Source of the DNA: Pseudomonadota bacterium
Lineage (GTDB): Bacteria; Myxococcota_A; UBA9042; GCA-2863065
DNA length: 34,380 bases
Assembly (NCBI GenBank): GCA_947498315.1
Contig: CANMLD010000022.1
Span: 1 to 34,380 of the forward strand
Direction of reading: 5' to 3'
Shown here: positions 8,603 to 16,394 of the stretch, in pieces
How positions within the stretch are numbered: the first letter of the stretch is position 1
How the letters are laid out: every line of letters begins with the position of its first letter
Made by a program: the position numbers and the translations under genes
The notes under the pieces: generated by a model
Database searches by the model: none
What the model saw: only the letters and a program-made list of their open reading frames with translations
What the model was told of the DNA's origin: nothing

Positions 8603-9307
8603 TCAGAAGTCGAACGCGAGGCCGAAGAGCGCCGTGCTGTCTCCGAGCTGCCAGGAGCTGTCGGAGCCGAAGTCGTCGTCCCAGCCGTAGTACCACATGG
8701 CGAACAGGTACGAGTTGTTCACCCCGACCTCACTGTCGAACGCCTGCGCCATCTTTGGGGCGAAGAAGTCGAGTGGGATGCGGATGCCGAGCTCAGTGTG
8801 GAGCCCCCACGTGTCGCCGGCAGCGTCGCTACCGCCGAAGGACGACGTGTCGCCAACCCCGTTGGTGGCCCACCAGATGGTGTAGTCGAGCCCGAGCTTG
8901 AAGTAGGGGACGAGTGGGACGATGTCACCCCACGTATCGAGGTAGTAGCCCGCCGTGAGGCCGAGGGGCACCATGTTGAGCGAGGTCTCATCCACCCCCT
9001 CGGAGCCGGTCTCCTGGTCGAGCGCGTTGCCGGTGACGCTGCCGTAACCGACCTCACCGCCGAGGGTGACCATACCGCCGACGCCACGCCAGAGCACGTA
9101 GGCGTACTCGATACGAAACAGGACCATGCCTTCGTCGCCGAAGATGTCGTCGTAGGCACTGCCGCCCTCGGAGTCGATGTCGGGTGTGTAGGGCCCGATC
9201 TTGAACTCGAAGGTCTGGGTCAGCGGGGAATCACCCGGGATGCCGTAGAGCTGAGCTGAAGCGAGCCCTGGCACCATGAGGGCGAGGAAGAGGACGAGGC
9301 GGCTCAT
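8603..9307 (-). CDS. outer-membrane beta-barrel protein, MXAN_2562-like
   Basis: A 234-aa protein with a clean signal peptide (MSRLVLFLALMVPGLASA before QLYG). The mature part has alternating hydrophobic/polar strands and many aromatic residues, ending in the barrel-like terminal strand TALFGLAFDF (C-terminal Phe). The FEFKIGPYTPDID...YDDIFGDEGMVLFRIEYAY opening resembles the myxobacterial MXAN_2562 barrel family. Its start overlaps the stop of the upstream Fn3/CFI-box gene (ATGA), matching the paired MXAN_2561-MXAN_2562 arrangement. The precise role is unknown; anchoring or exporting its partner is only a guess. Confidence 0.75.
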   Translation of the reverse strand: MSRLVLFLALMVPGLASAQLYGIPGDSPLTQTFEFKIGPYTPDIDSEGGSAYDDIFGDEGMVLFRIEYAYVLWRGVGGMVTLGGEVGYGSVTGNALDQETGSEGVDETSLNMVPLGLTAGYYLDTWGDIVPLVPYFKLGLDYTIWWATNGVGDTSSFGGSDAAGDTWGLHTELGIRIPLDFFAPKMAQAFDSEVGVNNSYLFAMWYYGWDDDFGSDSSWQLGDSTALFGLAFDF

Positions 9308-10863
9308 CGGGAGGTCCCTTCGCCGGCGTTTGATCCACCAGCGCGTCGACGGTGGCGGCGTACCCGCCAGGCGGTGAACGCGGCGCCCAGGAACGCCGCG
9401 GGGCCCCAGGCTGGCGCAGCCATCACCAGGAACGTGAAGATCACGAGCGGCCACAGCAGGATCCGGGAGACGCTGCGTAGCCACTCCGACTCGGAGATGA
9501 CGGCCGCCGCTTTGGGGCCGACCTGGCCATACAGGTTCACCAGCGCCTGCCCGCCGGTGCCACTCATCATGCGTTGGTCTCGGAACTGACGAAGGACGTC
9601 GACCGTCGGTGCGACGGGGCTACCCCAGGCCGCCGTAGCGACGAAGCAGAACGAGAAGCCGCCTTCCTCATTGGCGCCTGGCTGGCTGCGGTAGTGCTCG
9701 TAGAAGTCATCGAGCGCCTTCGGTGCTCCAGAGACAAGGTCCGAGGTGTCGCAGAAGGTCGACTCGTTTCCACCTTCGTCGATTGCGGTCACCGCGAAGT
9801 AGTAGGTGGTCCCGTTCGTCAGGCCAGTGACTTGGTGTTTCCCAGAGGTGGTCGTGAGCCGGCCAGTGCTCTGCACGTCCGTGTCGCTGATCTCGTCGTA
9901 CGTGAACTCGCGCTCGGAGTAGTACACGACGTGCTCGAGGTCGTCGTCCGTGCTCGTGTCGTCCCAGGACACCGTCACGTTGGTCTCGCCAGACGCGGCG
10001 CCCGTCACGGTTGGGGCGGAAGGCGCCGTACGATCGAGGGCGAACTCGATCTTCTCGTTGGTGATCCCGCCCGCGGAGTCCTTCACGTAGACGTAGAGGT
10101 ACTTCGTGGCAGCGGAGTCGCACGAATCACCGAGGAGTTGACCGGTCGTGAAGGTGAGATCGAGGCCGCTCCACGCGGTGTTGTCGTCGAACTGCAGCAG
10201 GACCTTGCAGCTCGTGTCGTTGTCCTCTGGCTCGGTGGACGTGCTGCAAGACGTGCCGATGGCGTAAGCGTACTGCGTCAGCTCCACTCCCGTCGTGGAC
10301 GTGGAGTTCATGCGGACCGTGACGGTGATGACGCCGGAGGTGTTGAGGGCGCCGTGCAGGGCCCCTGGCTTCCCTGCACTGTCAGTGCCGTCCGTACCAT
10401 CGGTGGTGTCCGTCGCGTCCCCGCTGTCGGTGCCGTCCGTCGCATCCGTGCCGTCCGTCGCGTCCCCGCTGTCGGTGGTGTCCGTCGCGTCCGTGCTGTC
10501 GGTGGTGTCCGTCGCGTCCCTGCCGTCGACTCCTGCCGTGTCTTCGAGCGACGCCGTGTCTTCGAGCGATGCCGTGTCGACCGAGGTCGTGGTGTCCGAG
10601 ACGCTCGTGTCGCTGCTAGTGGCGTCGGCGTCCGTCGACCCGGTGTCGCCGCAGACGAGGGAGGCCTCTTGCTCGAGCAGCTCACGGCAGAGCGTTAGGC
10701 CGATTCGGTAATTGCCGTCGGACTGCTCTACGTCCTCGATGGTCGTCGGGGTGACGTTCTCGATGGTGAAGCCTGCGATCTCCGCACGAGCCGCACGAGG
10801 AGCGGCCCATAACGCAGTGGTGGCCGAGACGACCACGAGGGTGGGAAGGGATCTGATAGTCAC
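9304..10863 (-). CDS. Fn3-domain envelope protein with Thr-Asp-rich linker and CFI-box C-terminus, MXAN_2561-like
   Basis: At 519 aa it has a signal peptide (about 1-27), a Thr/Asp/Ser/Gly low-complexity linker (about 72-162) and a beta-rich region with several Cys. A fibronectin type III domain follows (about 278-375; APSAPTVTGAASGETNVTVSW...TYYFAVTAID). The end is a CFI-box motif (FCFVATAAWGSPVAPTVDVLRQFRD, about 405-429), hydrophobic segments (about 468-498) and a basic tail RVRRHRRR. That end is a sorting-type anchor like the MYXO-CTERM ends of its presumed relatives. The GTG start (GGAG 6 nt upstream) fits the signal peptide; the longer ORF does not. It overlaps the barrel gene by 4 nt. 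The linker appears to be inserted relative to shorter homologues, but that needs an alignment. Confidence 0.72.
   Translation of the reverse strand: MTIRSLPTLVVVSATTALWAAPRAARAEIAGFTIENVTPTTIEDVEQSDGNYRIGLTLCRELLEQEASLVCGDTGSTDADATSSDTSVSDTTTSVDTASLEDTASLEDTAGVDGRDATDTTDSTDATDTTDSGDATDGTDATDGTDSGDATDTTDGTDGTDSAGKPGALHGALNTSGVITVTVRMNSTSTTGVELTQYAYAIGTSCSTSTEPEDNDTSCKVLLQFDDNTAWSGLDLTFTTGQLLGDSCDSAATKYLYVYVKDSAGGITNEKIEFALDRTAPSAPTVTGAASGETNVTVSWDDTSTDDDLEHVVYYSEREFTYDEISDTDVQSTGRLTTTSGKHQVTGLTNGTTYYFAVTAIDEGGNESTFCDTSDLVSGAPKALDDFYEHYRSQPGANEEGGFSFCFVATAAWGSPVAPTVDVLRQFRDQRMMSGTGGQALVNLYGQVGPKAAAVISESEWLRSVSRILLWPLVIFTFLVMAAPAWGPAAFLGAAFTAWRVRRHRRRAGGSNAGEGTSR
10378..10650 (-). repeat. Thr-Asp-coding low-complexity repeat
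   Basis: Degenerate 9-12-bp repeats (GTCGGTGGTGTCCGTCGCGT and variants on the plus strand) encode TDGTDATDGTDSGDATDTTD-type sequence. The same kind of repeat, with the same codons, occurs in the neighbouring lipoprotein gene at 14355-14594. Confidence 0.85.
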
Positions 10864-10919
10864 TCGGGCTCCAAGGGCGGACGCGGTCGCGTACAGGCAG
10901 GGCCCGCGCGCGCCGCGTG

Positions 10920-10947
10920 AGTCTAACGCTGGCGACGCCCCGGTCAA
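10920..10947 (-). promoter_or_regulatory. candidate promoter of the Fn3/CFI-box and barrel genes
   Basis: On the minus strand TTGACC and TAGACT are 16 nt apart, about 57 nt before the GTG start. This is a reasonable match to a housekeeping promoter, based on sequence only. Confidence 0.4.
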
Positions 10948-10975
10948 ATACCGGCTTGCCGATGGGCGAGGCAAG
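10940..10975 (-). terminator. two small hairpins downstream of the lipoprotein gene
   Basis: CCGGT-caaat-ACCGG (10940-10954) and CTTGCC-(9 nt)-GGCAAG (10955-10975) lie 60-90 nt after the lipoprotein stop. They could end its transcript. Both are short and lack a T-run, and the first overlaps the candidate promoter. Confidence 0.3.
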
Positions 10976-11033
10976 TGCTTCGAGTCAACCTCGGGGGCGC
11001 CGCCGTTCGCTCCGTCAGCGCGGCACCGGTGGG

Positions 11034-14000
11034 CTACGGAACGAAGCGCCAGAGCACGTAATTGCTCTGATCTTTCGTGGTCCCGACGACCGTGAGACCC
11101 GTTGAGAGGCTACCCGTGAGCGCCATCGGGAGCTCGGTGTCGACGGGTAGATTGAAACGGAACCAAGCCTTGCCGTCTTCGCCGTTCGAACCGGCCTGAA
11201 AGCCGGTAAGCATCCAGCCCTGGGCGTCTTGAGCGAGGACGACCATGGAGCCGCCGATCGCGACGGCGTCGTAGAAAGTTATGTCAGAGCCAAGCGGCAC
11301 GTAGTCTTTGCAGACGCCCTTGGAGCAGCGAGCCATGAGGCCCTTCGCGCCGTAGATCCACGCCTGCGAGCTGTCGACTTGAACGATGCCGTTGAAGATC
11401 GCCGCGTCTGCCGCGAACGTGCTCTGAGCTGAAGGGAAGGTGTTGTCCCCTTCGAGGTCGGTGCTCACGTCGAGGTTCTGGTCGGTAGATGTCGACACGA
11501 GGATCCCGCCATCGATGACCGAGTTGTAGATGCAGGGCGTAATGGTACAGGGTTGAACGACCGACCAGAGCGTCGCACCTCGCCAGTCTTGTTCTGCGGT
11601 CGGTGGGTTCGTCGGGAGCTTCGTGGTGGAGCACTTCCACGTCTCACTGCCAGCTAAGAAGCTGGTCGTCAGGACACACCGGAGCGCGAAACCCTTGAGG
11701 GTCGAGCCGTTGCGACCGCTTAGCAGGAACCACTCTTCCGAGGAGGAGAGCCCGCCAGCGAACGTGGCGCCGAGCGCGCGCCAGTCGATGTCCTTGTACT
11801 CCGTGGTTGCCGCCGCAATCGCTGCGTGGAGGGCCGAGTCGGTGAACTGCACCGACTGCACGCCTTCCGACACGAGCCCAACGATCGCGTTCTCTCCGAC
11901 CACGACCCGTCCGCTGATGGCGTCGGCCCAGCCTGAAAGTCCGCCGAGATTGGCAATCGTACCGCCGGGCTCGACGGCGAACACGCGGAAGTGCTGCGTG
12001 GCGAGGAGGGCACACTGAGCGTTAAACGGGTTGCGGACGCGCCCCATGAAGTTCGCAACGAACAAGTGAGTAGCGGACTCTGTCGTCGCGGAGACGGGCT
12101 CGAGCTCCGTCGAGTCGCACAGGCCCTTACCGACCGATGCGAAGGGATCGAAGCGCGCGCCGCCGACGCATTTGGTGTTGATGCAGAGGTCAGGGGATGT
12201 CGCCGCGTTGTTGTCGTCGCAAGCGATGAAGTCGGGTTGCGGTCCATAGACGCAGCCCCCGCCAACCACACATTTATCAGCGGTGCAGGCGCTGCCGTCA
12301 TCGCAAGCGTTGTTGTCAGCCGTAAAATCGCACTGCCCCGTCGCAGCACTACAGGCGTCGATGGTGCAGGGGATGCCGTCATCACAAGTCAGCGTCTTGA
12401 CGAGCTTGCAGGCGCTGCTCGAGGCGCTGCTCGAGCACGACTCGATGGTGCACAAGCTACCGTCAGTGTTGCACGACGTACCGGTAGCGAGTGGCGTCGT
12501 CACACAACCGAGAGTCGATGAGCACAAGTCCGACGTGCAGGGGTTCGCGTCGTTGCAGGTGACGATCTTGCCGGTGCACTTCCCAGCACCATCGCACTTG
12601 TCGGCGTCGGTGCACTTGCTGCCATCGTCACACGCCGTGTTGAGCACGGCGTTCGTGTACTTACAGCCCGTCGTGATGTCGCAGCCCGCGATCACCTGGC
12701 ACGTCTTGGCGGGGCACGTGACGGGCGTGCCGTTGCATACGCCGGACTTACAGACCTTGGTCGTGGAGCACAGGTCATCGGACCCACACGACGCGTTTTC
12801 GTTCGTGGGGACGAGCGAACATGTCCCCGTCGCCGGCTGGCAGGAGTTGGCCTGGCAGGTATTGCCGAGCGCAGAAGAGCAGACGACTGGCGTGCCTGAC
12901 TGGCACTTCTTGGAGCCGCTCCCCTGCGTCACGCACTTCTCGACGCCATTGCAGAGGTTGGAGTCACCACAGTCGGCGTCGACGGAGCACTCGCACACCT
13001 GCGTGCCTCCACCACAGACTCCGTTGGTGCAGGACTCGCTCGTAGTGCACGCCGATCCGTCGTTGCAAGCCGAACCGTTGTTCGCGTTTCCGGGTACGCA
13101 GCCGCTGACGGGGCTGCACGAGAAGACCTGGCAGGCCCCGCCCGTGGGGCAAACGACGGCCGCGCCGGGCTTGCACACGCCAGCCTGGCACAGGTCCCCA
13201 GTCGAGCACACGTTGTTGTCACTGCAGGGCGCCGTGTTGTTCGTATGGGCGCAGGCCGACTTCGGGATCAGTGGATCGTAGCCCGGCGGTGCAGTGCCTG
13301 TGCAGGTGTCCGTGGTGCAGAGGTTGTCGTCGTCGCACGTGATGGGCGTGCCGCGACAGGCGCCACTGACGTCGCAGGCGTCGAGGCTCGTGCAGATGTC
13401 GCCGTCGCTGCAGACGGTCCCGAGGGTGATGTTGACGACGCACTCACCTCCGACGCAGGCGTCGGTCGTGCAGGGGTTGCCGTCATTACAAACCTTGTCG
13501 GAGCCACCGCAGGTTCCGCCGCCGCATTTGTCGCCCGTGGTGCAACCGTCGTCGTCATTGCACGAGACCGTGTTGTTCGTGAACTTGCAGGTGCCCGAGT
13601 CACACACGTCGTCAGTGCAGAGATTATCGTCCTGACAGACGATGGCGGTCCCGGTACAGGCACCGCTCGAGCTACATTGGTCGTTCTGGGTGCACGCGCT
13701 GCCGTCGGAGCAGGGCGTCCCTGCCAAGATCTGAGGCTGACAGACGCCCGTCGCCGGCACGCATGCCGACTTGGAGCATGCCGTGTCCGACCCGGGGTCG
13801 CAGGTCACGATAGATGTTGGCGGGATGACACAGACCTTACCAGCACCGTCGTTCTGGCAGACGGGCGTCCCGTTACAAAGGTTGCCGTCGTCGGTGCAGT
13901 CGGCGTTGACGGTACATGCGCAGAGGTTCTGTCCTGACGTGCAGGCGTCCTGAGCGCAGGTGTCACCATCGGTACACGGGTTGTCGTCGGAACAGGCTTG

Positions 14001-14942
14001 GCCGTCGAGCGGGAAGTTGGAGCAAGACCCGGTGACGGCGTCACAGAGGTCGGCGGTGCAAGGGTTGCCGTCGCCGCAGCTCTTGTTCTGACCTGCGCAG
14101 AGGCCGTTGGAACAGGCGTCATTGACCGTGCAGACGACCCCGTCGTTGCAGATCCCTGACGCCTTCGGGGCCGCGTTGCAGATGCCACCCTCGCCACACG
14201 TTCCCGTCCAGCAGGCCGGGAACGGTACATCAGCCGGCACGCAAGGGTTGCCGGGATCGAGAGGGGCCACGACGCACGTCTCGTTCACGCAGATCGCAGT
14301 CTCACAGGGGGTCTTCAAGGCGGCACAGTCGGCCGTCAGCGTGCAGGCGAGCGGCCCGCCGTCGGTCCCATCGGTCCCATCGGTCCCGTCCGTAGCGTCA
14401 GTCGTGTCCGTGCCGTCGGTCGTGTCCGTGGCGTCGGTGGCGTCAGCGTCGGTCTCGCCGTCGGTGCCATCGCGAGCGTCGGTGCCATCGGATTGGTCGG
14501 TCGTGTCTACCCCGTCAACGCCGTCGGTCGCGTCTACGGCGTCGGTTACATCGCCGGACTCGGTCCCATCGGTCGCGTCGCTCCCGTCGGTCTCGGCTAC
14601 ACACTGCCCAGTGTTCGAGTCGCAGGCGCTGCCCGCCGCGCAAGGACGGCTGACGAAGCCCGCGCCCGGTGAGCAGGTCTGGCAGCGGTCACCCGCGAGC
14701 TCTTGCCCCGCCGCGTAACACGCGTTCCCGGCGAAGCAGCTGTTCGCCTGCACGGTGAAGGTGCACTGACCATCGTCGCAAGAGCCGGTTCGGCACGTAT
14801 CTCCGCTATTGCAGTCGCTGTCGACCTTGCAACCGGTCGTGGCGCCCGTGTCGCCGCCGCCGCTCGCGACTTTGATGTCGCCACAAGCGGCTATGCTGAG
14901 GATGCCTCCAAGGCCAGCGAGGTATTTTGTCCAACTGGGCAT
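11034..14942 (-). CDS. large Cys-rich disulfide-repeat lipoprotein
   Basis: At 1302 aa it has a lipoprotein signal with lipobox LSIAAC (Cys20), so it is probably anchored to a membrane and surface-exposed or periplasmic. A first Cys-rich block is followed by a Thr-Asp/Gly-Asp linker (about 117-196). Then come roughly 700 residues of repeated modules of the type CsDgnpCTtDaCxxGxCxg, resembling myxobacterial disulfide repeats. A non-repetitive, mostly Cys-poor C-terminal domain of about 350 residues begins near RFDPFASVGKG and ends in a beta-rich segment with WRFVP. Substrate and role are unknown; adhesion or extracellular recognition is a guess. ATG at 14942 has GGAG 9 nt upstream. Confidence 0.82.
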   Translation of the reverse strand: MPSWTKYLAGLGGILSIAACGDIKVASGGGDTGATTGCKVDSDCNSGDTCRTGSCDDGQCTFTVQANSCFAGNACYAAGQELAGDRCQTCSPGAGFVSRPCAAGSACDSNTGQCVAETDGSDATDGTESGDVTDAVDATDGVDGVDTTDQSDGTDARDGTDGETDADATDATDTTDGTDTTDATDGTDGTDGTDGGPLACTLTADCAALKTPCETAICVNETCVVAPLDPGNPCVPADVPFPACWTGTCGEGGICNAAPKASGICNDGVVCTVNDACSNGLCAGQNKSCGDGNPCTADLCDAVTGSCSNFPLDGQACSDDNPCTDGDTCAQDACTSGQNLCACTVNADCTDDGNLCNGTPVCQNDGAGKVCVIPPTSIVTCDPGSDTACSKSACVPATGVCQPQILAGTPCSDGSACTQNDQCSSSGACTGTAIVCQDDNLCTDDVCDSGTCKFTNNTVSCNDDDGCTTGDKCGGGTCGGSDKVCNDGNPCTTDACVGGECVVNITLGTVCSDGDICTSLDACDVSGACRGTPITCDDDNLCTTDTCTGTAPPGYDPLIPKSACAHTNNTAPCSDNNVCSTGDLCQAGVCKPGAAVVCPTGGACQVFSCSPVSGCVPGNANNGSACNDGSACTTSESCTNGVCGGGTQVCECSVDADCGDSNLCNGVEKCVTQGSGSKKCQSGTPVVCSSALGNTCQANSCQPATGTCSLVPTNENASCGSDDLCSTTKVCKSGVCNGTPVTCPAKTCQVIAGCDITTGCKYTNAVLNTACDDGSKCTDADKCDGAGKCTGKIVTCNDANPCTSDLCSSTLGCVTTPLATGTSCNTDGSLCTIESCSSSASSSACKLVKTLTCDDGIPCTIDACSAATGQCDFTADNNACDDGSACTADKCVVGGGCVYGPQPDFIACDDNNAATSPDLCINTKCVGGARFDPFASVGKGLCDSTELEPVSATTESATHLFVANFMGRVRNPFNAQCALLATQHFRVFAVEPGGTIANLGGLSGWADAISGRVVVGENAIVGLVSEGVQSVQFTDSALHAAIAAATTEYKDIDWRALGATFAGGLSSSEEWFLLSGRNGSTLKGFALRCVLTTSFLAGSETWKCSTTKLPTNPPTAEQDWRGATLWSVVQPCTITPCIYNSVIDGGILVSTSTDQNLDVSTDLEGDNTFPSAQSTFAADAAIFNGIVQVDSSQAWIYGAKGLMARCSKGVCKDYVPLGSDITFYDAVAIGGSMVVLAQDAQGWMLTGFQAGSNGEDGKAWFRFNLPVDTELPMALTGSLSTGLTVVGTTKDQSNYVLWRFVP
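14355..14594 (-). repeat. Thr-Asp/Gly-Asp-coding low-complexity repeat
   Basis: About 80 codons of TDGTDATD/DGVDG-type sequence made of short repeats such as GTCGGTCCCATC and GTCGGTCGTGTCC on the plus strand. It resembles the repeat in the Fn3/CFI-box gene and is a likely site of slippage or recombination between the two genes. Confidence 0.85.
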
Positions 14943-15001
14943 GATGCTCTACTCCGCGACTCGAGGGTTCCGAGGACGACTGCTCCCCTTTCGAGATCCC
15001 T

Positions 15002-15029
15002 AGCATACGGGTCTGGCCATCGATGCCAA
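15002..15029 (-). promoter_or_regulatory. candidate promoter of the Cys-rich lipoprotein gene
   Basis: On the minus strand TTGGCA and TATGCT are 16 nt apart in the 137-bp gap between the peptidase stop and the lipoprotein ATG, giving a leader of about 53 nt. Confidence 0.45.
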
Positions 15030-15079
15030 AGTTTCGCGGTACGTCCGAAAGAAGAAAGACGCCCGTGAAGAACCGAAAG

Positions 15080-16372
15080 TCAGCCCTCGACGAGGAGGCG
15101 GCGCATCACAGCGGTCATGTTGGCGATGTCGGAGGCGCCGGCCTGTTCGCGGATCGAATGCATCGAGAGCATCGCGCACCCGACGTCGACGGTACGGACC
15201 GCGAGCCCGGCCGCGACGATAGCGCCTATGGTGCTGCCGCACGCGATGTCAGAGCGCACCACGAACTCTTGATGCGGCACGCCTTCTTCTCGGCACGCCT
15301 GCCGGAAACGCGCACCCGTCTCAGCGTCGGTGGCGTAGCTCATGTTCATGTTCGTCTTGATGACCGGACCGCCGTTGAGCATGGGCTTGTGGCTGGGCTC
15401 GTGCTTGTCGGCGTAGTTGGGATGGACGCCGTGAGCCATGTCAGCCGAGACGCAGAAGCTGCGTGCGAGCGAGCGCCGTAGCCCGCCAACGCTTGGGTTC
15501 GGGTGACCATCGACGAGCTGTTCGAGGAGGTGTTTCAGGAGCACCGACTCCGCGCCACGCTCGGAGCCGGAGCCACACTCCTCGTGGTCGAAGAGGCAGA
15601 TGACCGAGGTGTGCGCGGGCGGCCTGCTGATGCGCTGGGCCTCGATGAGCGCCATCAGGGCCGAGTAACAGGACGCCTGGTTGTCGAGACGAGCACCAAA
15701 CACGAACTCGCCGGTGGCACCACCGACCGTGGGGGGCTGGGTGTCATAGAGCCCCAGGTCGAAGCCGAGCACATCGGCTTCGGCGCACCCGACCGCGTCC
15801 GAGACGAGCTTCTCCACGCTCGGTGCACCCGACAGCCCGATGATGGGGGGCAGGTGGGTCTGCTTGTTCAGGATGAGACCGCGGGTCGTGACCTCGCGGT
15901 CGAGATGGATGGCGAGGTTGGCGATGCGCGCGAGGGGCATGTCGAGTCGGACTAGCTCGAGTCGCGGCGACTTCGACGTGGCGTCGCGAATCGCGATGCG
16001 GCCGGCTAGACCGAGATCCCGGTCTGTCCAGGTGTGGAGCAAGACGCCGCCGTACGGCTCGACCGCCCAGGTGGCATAGCCCTCTTTTGTCTGATTGGGC
16101 TTCGGCTTCAAACGGAGGTTTGGCGAGTCCGTGTGGGCCCCGATGAGGCGAAACCCCGCCTCTGACGGCGAGTCGGAGCCTGGCACCCACGCGAAGAGCG
16201 TCCCGGCGCGCTTCATGAAGGCGCCCTGCCCTGGTGACACCGCGACGGCGGCGTCGTCATCATGGACTTCGACGAAGCCAGCCGCAGTCAATCGACCGGC
16301 GGCGGCGACTACGCAGTGGAAGGGGCTGGGGGACGCGCTGATGAAGTCGACGAGGTCGAGAGCCGCGTTCAT
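15080..16372 (-). CDS. M18-family aminopeptidase (aspartyl aminopeptidase type)
   Basis: Zinc-dependent exopeptidase, probably cytoplasmic (no signal peptide), 430 aa, the usual M18 size. The metal and catalytic motifs are in place: GAHTDSPNLRLKP (His80), ARLDNQAS with the bridging Asp, FDHEECGSGSERGA with the catalytic Glu pair, SADMAHGVHPNY with Asp, and MHSIRE with the last His. The ORF track extends upstream into the FHA gene. ATG at 16372 is chosen because M18 homology begins at MNAALDLVDFISASPSPFH, and it falls 22 nt after the FHA gene stop. No good ribosome-binding site is visible, so coupling to the FHA gene is likely. Confidence 0.93.
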   Translation of the reverse strand: MNAALDLVDFISASPSPFHCVVAAAGRLTAAGFVEVHDDDAAVAVSPGQGAFMKRAGTLFAWVPGSDSPSEAGFRLIGAHTDSPNLRLKPKPNQTKEGYATWAVEPYGGVLLHTWTDRDLGLAGRIAIRDATSKSPRLELVRLDMPLARIANLAIHLDREVTTRGLILNKQTHLPPIIGLSGAPSVEKLVSDAVGCAEADVLGFDLGLYDTQPPTVGGATGEFVFGARLDNQASCYSALMALIEAQRISRPPAHTSVICLFDHEECGSGSERGAESVLLKHLLEQLVDGHPNPSVGGLRRSLARSFCVSADMAHGVHPNYADKHEPSHKPMLNGGPVIKTNMNMSYATDAETGARFRQACREEGVPHQEFVVRSDIACGSTIGAIVAAGLAVRTVDVGCAMLSMHSIREQAGASDIANMTAVMRRLLVEG

Positions 16373-16394
16373 GAGAGGGAGGACCGTCCTGGGA

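Noticed and set aside
10378-10650. Short regular repeats considered as a CRISPR array
   Set aside because: Repeat and spacer lengths do not fit, and the repeats are in-frame codons of a low-complexity protein linker; no cas genes are present.
9574-10698. 374-aa plus-strand ORF opposite the Fn3/CFI-box gene
   Set aside because: Product is low-complexity Arg/Val-rich sequence generated by the opposite-strand Thr-Asp repeat; the minus-strand gene has a signal peptide and domains.
12283-13281. 332-aa plus-strand ORF opposite the Cys-rich lipoprotein
   Set aside because: Mirror of the repeated Cys modules; no independent features.
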